From Ilex aquifolium (lineage: Eukaryota > Streptophyta > Magnoliopsida > Aquifoliales > Aquifoliaceae), in NCBI GenBank assembly GCA_951799425.1, contig OX637392.1:37669593-37733592 (forward strand): 64,000 nt of DNA, in the 5' to 3' direction. The translations under genes were made by a program, and so were the position numbers. The notes beneath the pieces were generated by a model. The model saw only the letters and a program-made list of their open reading frames with translations, did no database searches and was not told where the DNA came from. This document shows, piece after piece, positions 54,708 through 64,000 of the stretch (the first letter of the stretch is position 1; the number at the start of each line of letters is the position of its first letter).

Positions 54708-56768
54708 TGTAACACCCCGCATTTTCTTTTATATGTGCATATAGATATATATATATAGCAAATAATGGTTGTAAAGATGTGGATAGGGGAATTGAAGTGG
54801 GTTTGAACTTTGTAAATTTGAAAAGTAAAGATTTAAAATGTTAATGAAAATCATAGTTGAAATTTAGTTTTAGTGAGTGAAAATATAAAATGTTAGGTCC
54901 TATAACTTGTATTAGATAGGTTTGGTGTATAAATATGTGTTGGAGAGGTTTGTGATGGATTTGGTTAGTTTTGGAATGGATTGGAAATGGAAAACAAAAG
55001 AAATAGGCAAAACTGGGTAATTGGTACCGGTACTGGGTACCGGTACTGAATGGTACCGGTACCGAGTACCGGTACTACCGAAACCAGACTGTTTATTTTA
55101 AGTCGCGAACAAGCCGATTTTCCTCCACTATAAATACATTTTGTCACCTCCTTAGCCTTCATTACACCACTCCAAACCCTAGAAAACATAAGAGAGGAAG
55201 AGAGAAAGAGAGAAACACAAGATCAAGAGAAAACAAGAGATTGAAGAGTTGATTCAAGATCAAAGCCCTAATTTTTCCAAGAACATTAAGGTAGGGGATT
55301 TCTTCCTATGTTCTTACATTGAGGCTAGGGCTAAATTATATGTATTCTTTTGGTTTAAAATCCTATGTACTTGCTATTAAATACTTGATTTCTTGATCCT
55401 CTTGCATTTATTGCCATGTTTTAAACATTGTGGTAGTTGGGTAACCATTAAAGGTCCCTTTTTCATTCTCAAACCCTAGTTTTAAGAAAAATGAATTTCC
55501 TTCTTTACATTTCCTTTGTTCTTAACATCAAAACTTTAGTGCTTGATATTGTACAACCAAATGATGTTTATGGTGATCTCTTGCTCTTTTTCTTCAATTA
55601 TGCTATGGTACAAATAGTGAAATTTGGGGATTTCTTGTGAATTGAGAAATGTTTGTAATGATCTCTCTTGTATGATTGTTGTGATGGACTTGGATTGCCT
55701 TCGAGCATTGTCGTAGAGTGTTAGAGGTTAGTCTATCCCGGTGGGGGTGAGATGGTTGCCTAACACTTGTAGTGGGTGGTTATTTGGTAATAACCACCAC
55801 TATTGTTCACTGGAGTTCGAACGAGGGGTGGTATACCTTTCCTGGGAAGGGACTCGTCACTGCCATTGGGATGGTAGACGCCTCTTCCTAAAGTACTTGT
55901 GATTGTGATGGTGATTGGTGAACTAGGTATAAGTCGTTGGGTAGATTCATGGGAAGCAATCAATATACATGAGAACATGAGATTATTATTATTGTTACGG
56001 CATGGTTTCCAACAAGTGCTTGTGGAGGTATGGGACTCCACAAGGACCTGTTGGAAATGGTTATGGTGATAATTGTGACTGAGCTTTACGGTTCATTTAA
56101 ATTATTGCGAACATTTAAACTTGAGATCTATTTAAAATATCCTGCTTTTCCTTCAAAATGTTATATATGCTATTTGTGAAAATGAGACCAACAGTTTTAT
56201 ATGCTTTTCTAAACCTTGTTTGAGTTTGGGAAGATTTTGCTACAGAGCTTCGTGCTCATCCCCTACAATTAACATTTTTTAGATTATGCTATAGAGGAGG
56301 AGCTTGGCGCTAATGAGCCGGGCCTTGGGGAAGCCTCATTAGAGGGGTACCTGGATCCCGAGTGGGACATTTAGAGATGCCCCTTTTATTTTTGTACTAG
56401 ACTAGGAACCAATATGTACAAACATTGTAAAGTCTAGTTTCTTTTGAAATTCCGCTGCAATATATTCATGTAATTCTTTTGGGTTGTAATGGCCTTAGTT
56501 TGGCTTATTCTTTTGGGATGATTGTTGTGGATAGTATATATGGTGAATGAAATATTTTGGATTTGATGGTTAGATAGACCCGGTATGGTCAATGTATTAT
56601 AAATGTACAGGTTGTGAGTTTTGGGAGAGCTTCCCGTACGAAAGAGACTCTGTCCAAATTTTGTTAAAATTAAGAATGTTTCTTATTTGATGGATATATA
56701 TTTAGTGCTCTCATGATGTGAATGTTTTAGAATGTAATGCCGTCCAGGGTGGTATTTGGGGTGTTACA
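54708..56768 (+). mobile_element. Solo LTR S4, chromovirus-type, TSD AAATC
   Basis: The 2061-bp LTR runs TGTAACACCCCGC...GGGGTGTTACA, with perfect duplications AAATC at 54703-54707 and 56769-56773 inside the hAT transposase gene. A TATAAATA box is at 55129-55136. Its last 200 bases are highly similar to those of S2, and the stretch around the TATA box (CCTCCACTATAAATACAT) is nearly identical. Confidence 0.96.
55024..55076. repeat. GGTACCGGTACC palindrome cluster
   Basis: Four consecutive units with the core TACCGGTA, one a full 12-bp GGTACCGGTACC. The cluster ends about 53 bases before the TATA box, almost the same spacing as in S2. Confidence 0.92.
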
Positions 56769-58180
56769 AAATCTAAATTTAATAAATATTTTTCACCACT
56801 TCCTATACTTATTAATTTTGGTATGTTAATTGACCATCGATTTAAAGAATTTGTTTTTACAAGTGTTTTTATGTCTTTATATGGTAACTTAAATGATGAG
56901 CACATGAACCACATGAATAAAATAAAATATTATTTTGAAATTTTTTTTAATGAATATAGTGTAACATTTGGGAATAGTGGTACACTTAATCCCCCCCCCC
57001 CCCCATCTTCTAGTGATATTGTTGGTAGTAGTAAAGGTAAAGGTAAAATATATATGCTAGCTTCAATTTTGAACAGATGAGGTATTTTAACATCTAAGGG
57101 GTTAACTGAACTTCAGCAATATTACAATGCTCCAATGGTAAGTGTTGAAGATCCCGATTTTGATATTTTGGCCTGGTGGAAAGGATATGAAAGTAGGTTT
57201 CCAATTCTTTCCACCATGGCTCGTGATATACTAACAGTTCCTATGTCGATTGTAGCATCCGAATCTGCTTTTAGTATAGGTGGACGTGTCATTGATGAGC
57301 ATAGGAGTTGCTTGGATGGAAAGACAGTGGAAGCCCTTATGTGTCTTCAAGATTGGTATGCCGCTAAAGCGAGAAATCAAAATATGGAAATAAATCCCCC
57401 AATGCCAGAATTTGAATTTTTAGAAATTTAGATATTAAGATTGATGTATTTTTTTTCATGTATTAAATATTCTAGCTTTTCATGTACAAAAGCCTTTAAT
57501 GGGTAGAATTGTACAAATGATAGATAGGTGGGTAGGTGCCAACCTAGTTGGGATGTACTCATTATATAGTGATGCAATTTCTTTTCTATTCATAAATAAA
57601 ATTATTCATTATTTAATTTTTATCCATTTTTATTTTGACTATATTTTTAATTCAAAAATATAATTTACAAAAAAATTAAATGAAGTTGTATTTTTTTTAA
57701 TAGGGCCCAAGAAGCCCGCCCAAAACAGGCCCGCCCAACAGGCCCAATAAAGCCCGCCCAATAGGCCCAACAAAAGCCCGCCCAGAAGCCTGCCCACAAA
57801 GCCCAACAAAAGCCCGCCCAATAGGTGATGGGCTGGGCTGCGGGCAACTACCCCTACACTAAGCCCGGCCCGATACTTGCCCAAGTACAGGCTTGGGCCT
57901 ACACTACCCAAGCCCGGCCCGGCCCATGGATAGGTCTAGAAGAGCACCTCGGCTCTATACTTCACATACACACACCTATATTATTTTTCTAGTTTATACA
58001 CTTGCTTATTCAGGTATTGATTGCAGTACTGACTTAGGCATCGGAGGGGCCTCCCTAGCTCAACACCGAGGGTCCCTCTAACCTTTTTATGTCTTGCAGC
58101 TCATGGATTAGACGATACTCGAAGACTAGAGGCGCACCTCGACATATTTCAACTATTGGCGAATTTTTAACCGTACAATT

Positions 58181-58198
58181 TGGCGTCGTATGTGGGAA
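58181..58198 (+). other. Primer binding site of Tat-type element
   Basis: TGGCGTCGTATGTGGGAA, a diverged form of the site at 1068-1085, three bases after the LTR end. Confidence 0.75.
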
Positions 58199-58942
58199 AC
58201 GAACCAAGTGTCCCCAAAATCCTCGTGTATAACTAGTGTGAGTGAGTCCTATCCAGTCCATGGAGTCGGTGGTATCTATTAGTTTCTCTTCTTGTACTTG
58301 ATTGGTAGAGTTTTCTTCACCACGTTCTTAATTTGTTCGGCATTCGGTCTTTCTTTCGAACCCATAAGAAGACAAACACTACAACATCCTTACAAGAGTC
58401 CACCGTGAAAGCCTCAACGTGGATCTACTGATTAGAAGCCAAATTCATAAAGTTTGATTGTATTTTATGGTGTTAGTTTGTCCTTTAGTATGGGATATTG
58501 AACTCGGTCGTTTCTACCTTCTTCCATAACATAGAAAGTGATGTTTTCTCCTAATAAAGTACTGCTATTTGGCCTCTCTCATCTTGGGGCCTCTGCCTTT
58601 ATGCCATTTTTCTATTGCAAACACACACAATGTGGACAATGTTTTGAGTCTTGCCGGTGGCCGAGACCTCTCTCTGGCTCGAGTTCCGAGTTAACAATGT
58701 TCAGATATTCACAAGGAGTTGTTTGGTTTATTAGCGGGAGGATGATTAGTATACACCATTCATGGAGCTCGGTGTATCCCTGCTATTATTTTTGTATGCC
58801 GATGGAACTCGAAATGTCTCGCTATTTTATGTCTCCACAAGGAATTTGACCTGAGCAAAGATAAGTGATATCTCTCCTCACGCATCTCAACTAAGTTTCG
58901 AATAATGACTTATGAGCCACCATGTGATGCATATAAGTATTA
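58199..58942 (+). other. Tat-type element leader, no recognised gene
   Basis: Follows the primer site. A 103-codon ORF at 58538-58849 shows no recognisable domain and may be chance. Confidence 0.5.
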
Positions 58943-59122
58943 CACTAATGCTATTGGGACATAATTGAAGAACATAATTTGGGGACATAATGAGTTGTCA
59001 CCAATGATATGATACTGAAATGTATTTAATGATGGGTCCCATTGTAGTATTAAATGAATTCATTATCATATCATTGGTGACAACTCATTATGTCCCCAAA
59101 TTATGTCCTAATAGCATTGCTC
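58943..59122. mobile_element. MITE, 180 bp, TSD TAAGTATTA
   Basis: Nearly the whole element is an inverted repeat (58943-59011 against 59065-59122). The ends are CACTAATGCTATTGGGACATAA and GAGCAATGCTATTAGGACATAA. The 9-bp flanks TAAGTATTA at 58934-58942 and 59123-59131 are identical, fitting Mutator-type transposition. It encodes nothing. Confidence 0.88.
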
Positions 59123-59131
59123 TAAGTATTA

Positions 59132-59403
59132 TCTACTGTTGTGTGTCATGTAAAATTCATGGATACACGACTTTGCATAATAGCTATGACTACCCACTAG
59201 TCTAACTCCCTTGGACCATCTGCTCAGAGTCACCCATCTTTTTGTCTTCGCCATGGGTTCTAGAAATAAGCCAGGTGGTCTTTCTATTTTGCTGGCACAT
59301 GTAAAATGCAAACCCAGTAAAAGGACCTTGCTTGGTTCCTCCCTCTTGAGTTGTTTGTGTAGCTTGGTCTAACTCTAAGTGACGACTTATTTTGCATGAG
59401 ACC
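59132..59403. other. Spacer up to the LTR
   Basis: No gene. It ends with AGACC (59399-59403), the presumed left target duplication of the next element. Confidence 0.55.
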
Positions 59404-60063
59404 TGATGGTGTAAATCTACCAAGAATGAACTAGAGGTCAGATATGCGTGGAGTTAAGAGTGTTGTCTGAGCTACGAGGCTCGTGTCAAGCAATGTTAGT
59501 TGATGTTTAGGGGAATTGAGGATGGGGAGATAACACAACAGAATTACAGTGGTTCACCGGCCTGAGCTCTGCTAGTCCACTCTGGAATGGAGCCTATAGC
59601 TCCTATCTTCTTATTGATGGTATTGAATCTGTTACAATGTAGTAAGAGAGGAATTAGGGTTCTTCGTGGCTCTCCTCTTATAGCCTCTTGCTTACCTCTA
59701 ATCCGATTTTACTTCCTATAATGGAGGGATTTTCTCCCCTCTACTCCCCTCCGTTCCGGGGTTACCTAAACTCCTTTTGGTTGGATCAATGGACTCTATC
59801 CCGAAATCTTTGCCTCCTATCGTGGGATCCTTCTCAATCTTCTGAGAGGATCTCAATCGGCTGCGAATCTCATGCCTTGAATCCAGCTTGGCTATCGCTC
59901 TGGAGGTATTTGCTGTTGTCTTGCTGTCCCCTTGTCATTCCCTATTTCGTTTCTCCTGTGGGGAGCTCTGACTGCAGCTGGATGAGCTTTGCTGGTCTTT
60001 CCTGACCTCCCATGCTGAGCTCACTTCCCAAGCTGAGGCTTGGGCTCTTTTTAGGTATCATCA
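59404..60063 (-). mobile_element. 3' LTR of minus-strand Tat-type element, 660 bp
   Basis: The minus strand runs TGATGATACC...TACACCATCA and aligns with the solo LTR 2837-3521. The TATA-like CTATAAG on the minus strand is near 59680. A polypurine tract lies directly to the right, so this is the 3' LTR and the element body extends right beyond the window. Confidence 0.9.
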
Positions 60064-60076
60064 GTTGCCCCCCAAC
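60064..60076 (-). other. Polypurine tract
   Basis: The minus strand reads GTTGGGGGGCAAC, adjoining the LTR start TGATGATACC. GGGGGGCAA-type tracts are usual in Tat elements. Confidence 0.75.
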
Positions 60077-60236
60077 TCTTGCCTTAAGTTAGCTTAGGCG
60101 GGGGCTGAACTGCTTCCCAAACCGAGCTAGATCTGCACGTGGCTACCCTTGGCTTCACACGTGACTGAAGCCTTTTGACGGTTTGCAGTGATCATGACTC
60201 TCCTCGATTCCCGCGCACGTTTCAGCCCACGTCCCT

Positions 60237-60255
60237 TAAGCTTTAAATACCCAAA
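60237..60255 (+). promoter_or_regulatory. TATA-like box of the antisense extra gene
   Basis: TTTAAATACCC on the plus strand, about 450 bases before the ATG at 60695. It would allow a 5' UTR, possibly with a UTR intron starting at GTACGC near 60427. Confidence 0.4.
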
Positions 60256-60694
60256 CGGCTACCTGAACCGCTTCTCTCCACTGTTCATTTTCTTCCCCTT
60301 CGATTTCTGATTGAATCCTTCTGAATCTCACCCAAAATCGAGTCTTTGTGTTCGAATTAAGGACCTGCAGTGCCTTCTTCCTCCAACTCTGCTCTGGATT
60401 GTCGCTCGTTTCTCATTCCTAGCTAGGTACGCTTTCCCTATTCTCTTTTCAGCTTTTCTAGTTCTGGATCCTTTGAGTTCTAGGTGGTTGTTGCGTTTTT
60501 GGGCTCATAGGTTCTACTTCTGGTCCCGTGATTGTTGCCTATCTCTCCTTCCACATTTCGTGGATTGGAGCTCTATTGTGCACATACTCGCTATTGGGAG
60601 TTATTGTGCTGACCCTAGGGTTATCAGAGAGTGTCTGACTGGAGTCCCCCCCCCCCTTTATCGTTCCTTTAATCTTCCCTTCTCTTGTCCGAAC

Positions 60695-63349
60695 ATGCGT
60701 GCCTCTTCCAAAGCTACTCGCCCCTCTGCTTCTTCCCTAAAGGATAGGTCTGCCGAAGAAGAGGCTGACTTAGGGGAGGTAGGTGATGAAATCGATAATT
60801 TCCCCGGTGTTGACGCTGTTGAGTCTGGAGTTCGAACCGAGGAACTTCCCTCATCGTCTTCCCCTAGGTCTCCCAAGCCTGACAAAGGCAAGGGCAAAGT
60901 CAGCGGGGTTGGGGTTTCTGGTAGTACAACATACCTAGGAGCTGCCTTAGACCATGTCGAGGTTGTGGGCCCTAGTAAGGTCCACCCTTCCTTCATGAGG
61001 ATTTTCACAGCCCGCTATGGGTTTCCTGAGGGTGTCCAACCCTGGTGTCCTGACAGCTCTACCTATTATGTTGCCCGTGTTCATAAGAGGGTTTGTTTTT
61101 TTGAGGCCGCGTTCGAGAATGGCCTTCGCTTCCCTCTTCATCCCTTCATCAAGAATGTTCTGCAATATTTCAATGTATGTCCCTCTCAGCTTGCTCCTAA
61201 CTTCTGGGGGGTTTTGGTGGGTCTTCTAGTCTTCTTTAAGGACCACAAGCTCGGGGTTCCCAGCATTTCCCTACTTTTAGATTTTTTCAACGTCAAGCAG
61301 ACCTCTTCTTAGGGATTTTTATACATCTCCAAGCGAGCCAACGTTAGGCAGATCATTTCTCACATCTCATCCTCCCACAAACACTGGAAAGAGCGTTTCT
61401 TCTTTATCGGGGGTACCAATTGGGAATACAACCCTGCTGATAGCTCGGATACTCTTGGTGTCCCCAGAGCCTGGACTGTTCCAGAGAACTTGTGTGAGTC
61501 CTTGCTTGAATTGGCTGAGTTCTACTTTGAGATTCATAAGTTTCTAACTCTGCTCTCCATGGGTTATGTCCAGGTACCAGACCAGAGCTCAGTGCTGAGG
61601 ATGAGGAAGTAAAGCTGGAGCTGGTCAAGTGCAATCCCCGAAGGTACTCTGAGCTTATCCGGCCCTTTGTTCTGGTTGAGAAAGGATTTAGTCCTCCTGG
61701 GATAGAGGTAGAAGCCCCTCCTCCTCTTTCTGTTGTCAGACCTGAAGAAGTAACAGGTAATTCCCTTTCCTTATTAGTTGTGCTGCCTCTCCTCTTACTT
61801 CCCCTTATTCATTAGTCTTTGGTTTTAGATTTTCCAGCCTCTTCCGTAATGAAGCCCACCCCTGAAGAAATCCAGGCCAAAATCAACCACTTATCAAAAA
61901 GTGGGAAAAGTGGCAAACAGAAAGCCGTAGCTGGTTCTGGAAATAGCCCTGTCACTCGGGCTAAGTTTTAGAAATTGGGAGTGTCCTCTTCTTCACCGAC
62001 CTCGACCTCATCAGAGCTAGCTAAAACGCTGAACACCCTTCCAGCTGTTGAGGTCCGCCCGTCATCTAGGGTCCAGCCCTCTTCTAGTCGAGCTGACGAG
62101 CCAGGCGAGGCTTCCCCCTCTTCGACTGAGGTTAGGGAAGCTTTAAAGTTGGTCCCTGGCCTTCAGCCTGGTGGTTTCACCTATAGCCCTTCGGGGAAGC
62201 TTATTGAGTCTTTTCCGAAGAAAACTGAAGGTGGCAGAGCACAGCACCCCAAGGTGGAGGAGAGTGAAGATTCATTCTTCGAGAACAGCGATCTCGCTGC
62301 TGGGGCCATCTCTTCTGTTCTTACTGATTTTGACGTTCAAAGGCTTCCTCCTTGCCTCTCGAGGAGACCATTAGCTCAGCTATTCAGGGAACAGCTGTTG
62401 TAAGTTCTAACCTCCTTATATATCCATTTATTTTTTATGTGATAACCTTAAGCTTATCTTTTCTCGATTACTCTCCTGTCCCCAGCTGGCTCTTCATGTG
62501 AAAGGTTTGGTGCATAGGATTCAATCCTCTGAGAGCTCTGTCAAAGCTTTAAAAGCCTATGAGCTTAAGGTTGCTGAGCTCACTTTTGACAATGACGACC
62601 TCCGAGCTCAGGTGACAAGCCTCAAGGAGGAGTTGGAGAGACAAGCTTCTTCCCTTCAAGGCTTACAAAAGGCTAAAGACGCCGCTGACGAAAGGGAAAA
62701 GAAATCCAGGGATGAGCTGAGAAAAGCCAAGGAAGAGCTGAAGCTTAAATCTGAGGCTTGGGCTAAGGCCATTCATGAAGCTTTTGAAGCTCAGAGCTCC
62801 TTGCAGAGTGCAAATGAGGATTATTTAACTGTGACTGAGGCAAATGCAGCCCTCTGCACCGAGCTTGAGGCGCAGAAAGCCCTTGTCCAGAAGAAGGAGG
62901 GTGTGATTGCTGAGTTAAGGGATGATGTCACCACCCAATGGGCAACTGGATGGCTCGCCTTTCAACGCAGAGCTATAAAGACTTACGCAGACCTCGACTT
63001 CGACTTGGCTATTCCCACCGAGGAAGAGCTAGAGGAGACCGATACAGATGGCGAGGGGGACAGCTTGGCTCCTCCAGATGTTGCCCCAGGAGGTGTTGAG
63101 ATGTCTATCCCTCCTGCTGAGACTCCTGAAGTTCTTATTACTAGGACATGCTCTGTTGCTGCAATTCCCGAGCTCCCAGCTACAACTTCTGTTGTTTCTG
63201 CTACTACACCGTCCTCAGCTGACCTTGTGGCTGAGGCCCTTGCCCATAATTCGGAATCAATAGGAGTAGAGACCCGCGCAGCTAGTACTCCTGGAAGTTC
63301 ATCCGCAGGGTTGCAAACTCCTACAATTACACCTTCTTCAGACCCCTAG
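60695..63349 (+). pseudogene. Antisense extra ORF of Tat element (putative gypsy-type transposon protein, PF04195-like)
   Basis: Opposite in strand to its host element. The ATG at 60695 starts a Ser/Glu-rich N-terminus, followed by the conserved domain (about residues 95-205): GFPEGVQPW, YYVARVHKRVCFFEAAFENG, LRFPLHPFIKNVLQYFNV and FWGVLVGLLVFFKD. A TAG at 61310-61312 interrupts it, and homologous sequence continues (KHWKERFFFIGG). Candidate introns are about 61751-61831 and 62400-62485; the latter is GT-AG with phase 0. The last exon (62486-63349) is a long coiled coil of about 150 residues, followed by a Pro/Ser/Thr-rich tail. A frameshift near 62350 and the stop make it a pseudogene. The protein's role is unknown. 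Confidence 0.75.
62400..62485 (+). other. Predicted GT-AG intron
   Basis: The donor GTAAGT follows ...ACAGCTGTT and the acceptor CCTGTCCCCAG precedes CTGGCTCTTCATGTG. Joining at these sites keeps a reading frame open across the junction (…AIQGTAV then LALHVKG…). Confidence 0.7.
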
Positions 63350-64000
63350 AGCTTTTCTTATGTTCATGGCATTCTTCCCTATATCTTGAACCTGTTTATT
63401 GAAATACTAAGACTCTTGTTTTTGTCTTTGTTTTGAATTGCAATGTGATTTCTGTCTTTGGGGCATGGTTGTTTGTGTTTATGTTCCCCTTGCCCCCATT
63501 GTTTTGAGAAGTACTTCAGTCCTTCTTGAAGCAAGATTATGGACTTTATGAGCTGTCAGGTTCTGTTGATGTACTAATGACCTCCTCCGGAACTCCTTAT
63601 CCTGATGTAAGCAAGGCTCTTGGGACTGGAGGTCTCAAGGGCTTGCTATAGAGATGCTATGCTGTCAACCGAGCTGAGCTCAAGTATGAGGAATATTCTG
63701 TGTAGGTGGGGTCAGACTCCTTTTCGATTGTTTTAAGTGTCTTAGGAGGGGTAATCTTGTGCAGATTCTTTTTCCCGCCTTTTCCCAACTGCTCTCCATA
63801 ACCGTAACCACCTTTATTAATTAGGAAACCACAAAGACCGCCGACTCTACCCTTCGCGTGGCTCTTGGTTTCCTAAAAACTTACAAACTTCTTTAAGTCT
63901 CCTAACATCTGCTGAGTTTCTTCTCTCTTGCTAAAAATATTTCTGAGTTTCTTCTTGATCTTTCGTGGTTTTCCTCTGTTTTCATCATAATCTTTAATGG
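63350..64000. other. Downstream region of the antisense gene; no gene seen
   Basis: Non-coding sequence belonging to the interior of the minus-strand Tat element. No polymerase motif is seen before the window ends. Confidence 0.5.

Larger units (their letters stand above)
53339..57431 (+). pseudogene. hAT transposase, broken and split by a solo LTR
   Basis: The ATG at 53339 starts an acidic N-terminus. A BED zinc finger follows (about residues 58-102: WDHFEKI, CNYCKKDF, SHLSRHLSVC). Next come DIWTS, LDNATNN and CHIINLIVQSGL, typical of the RNase H-like core of hAT proteins related to Ac and RICESLEEPER. A stop at 53858-53860, another stop near 53985 and a frameshift near 54360 break it. The frame is interrupted by the LTR at 54708-56768 and resumes. 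A stop at 57078-57080 precedes the C-terminal dimerisation domain (57135-57431), with AWWKGYESRFPILSTMARDI and SESAFSIGGRVIDEHRSCL. A run of about 14 C at 56991 marks further slippage. Confidence 0.9.
52710..57938 (+). mobile_element. hAT DNA transposon, TSD GAAGAGCA
   Basis: Perfect 8-bp duplications GAAGAGCA (52702-52709 and 57939-57946), the hAT hallmark. Terminal inverted repeats are TAGGGGTGTCCATGGGCC and TAGACCTATCCATGGGCC. Both ends carry dense subterminal GGCCCG/GCCCGCC repeats (about 52729-52875 and 57702-57925), probably transposase binding sites. It encodes a broken hAT transposase and contains a solo LTR. Without that LTR it was about 3.16 kb. Confidence 0.95.
52466..58177 (+). 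mobile_element. Tat-type 5' LTR (about 475 bp) interrupted by a hAT element
   Basis: It begins TGACGGGACATT. Its 3' part after the hAT reads CTGACTTAGGCATCGGAGGG, the usual U5 motif, and ends ACCGTACA at 58177, three bases before a primer site. Subtracting the hAT (5229 bp) and one duplication (8 bp) leaves about 475 bp. The internal region continues rightwards but is soon interrupted. Confidence 0.75.

Noticed and set aside
57639..57911. Gly/Ala/Trp-rich minus-strand ORFs (LLGGLLLGLLGG type)
   Set aside because: They result from the GGCCCG subterminal repeats of the hAT element.
58538..58849. 103-codon plus-strand ORF
   Set aside because: No recognisable domain. It sits in the leader of a Tat-type element, without composition or motif support.
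60311..60694. Upstream in-frame extension of the antisense gene to an ATG at 60311
   Set aside because: The added residues look like translated 5' UTR, and the family-like N-terminus starts at 60695.

Overview
This window is nuclear DNA of a flowering plant, most likely a eudicot, and about 90 percent of it is transposable elements and integrated viral DNA. The evidence is plant-type Ty3/gypsy chromoviruses primed by initiator-Met tRNA, Tat-type gypsy LTRs with a TGGCGCC-type primer site, a SIRE-like Copia gag, a hAT transposon, MITEs, a SINE and an endogenous caulimovirid. No rRNA or tRNA gene, CRISPR array or bacterial-style operon was seen. I found one convincing host gene, a small secreted proline-rich protein on the minus strand at 38036-38461.

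Layout, left to right. 1-2134: the 5' end of a minus-strand Tat-type element (gag, primer site, LTR). 2600-2702: a short SINE with a 14-bp target duplication. 2837-3521: a solo LTR with perfect TTACT duplications. 4041-about 5046: another Tat-type LTR carrying G-box repeats. 5123-26665: a three-level nest. The oldest layer is a decayed minus-strand chromovirus (called RLG-2 here). Inside it sits a younger 11.6-kb chromovirus (RLG-1, 12553-24113, duplication CTATG). The 5' LTR of RLG-1 holds a 1.04-kb long-TIR DNA transposon (21523-22558). RLG-1 encodes gag-pol as one 1,520-codon frame broken only by three stop codons. 27166-35649: an endogenous pararetrovirus (Caulimoviridae) with movement protein, coat protein, protease and tail ORF on the minus strand, plus an inverted coat/protease fragment on the plus strand. 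No reverse transcriptase is visible. It keeps a tRNA-Met primer site and two promoter-like regions, one with an as-1-type TGACG pair.

35876-36715 is an extreme CCA/CAC repeat. 36716-40518 holds spacer, the proline-rich gene and a 61-bp minisatellite. 40519-43330 carries two opposed copies of a plant-transposon-protein family. 45200-51500 is a Copia gag on the minus strand, split by two solo LTRs in opposite orientation (duplications CTGGC and AGTTT). About 51930-52465 is a LINE tail. 52466-58177 is a Tat-type LTR interrupted by a hAT element (8-bp duplication GAAGAGCA), and that hAT is itself interrupted by a solo LTR (duplication AAATC). 59404-64000 is the 3' end of a minus-strand Tat-type element with an antisense, intron-containing extra gene of the 'putative gypsy-type transposon' family.

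The most striking unexplained pattern is that four distinct LTRs carry clusters of 12-bp palindromes of the form NNNNCCGGNNNN. The outer bases differ between LTRs: CCTT, GCGT, GGTA and GCTA. In two otherwise homologous LTRs (45921-48420 and 48845-51239) the flanking sequence is conserved while the palindrome motif has been replaced. I did not find a clearly new protein system. The new material is in LTR architecture, viral promoter structure and nesting. All coordinates and target duplications were read by eye, and family names rest on motif recognition without database searches.
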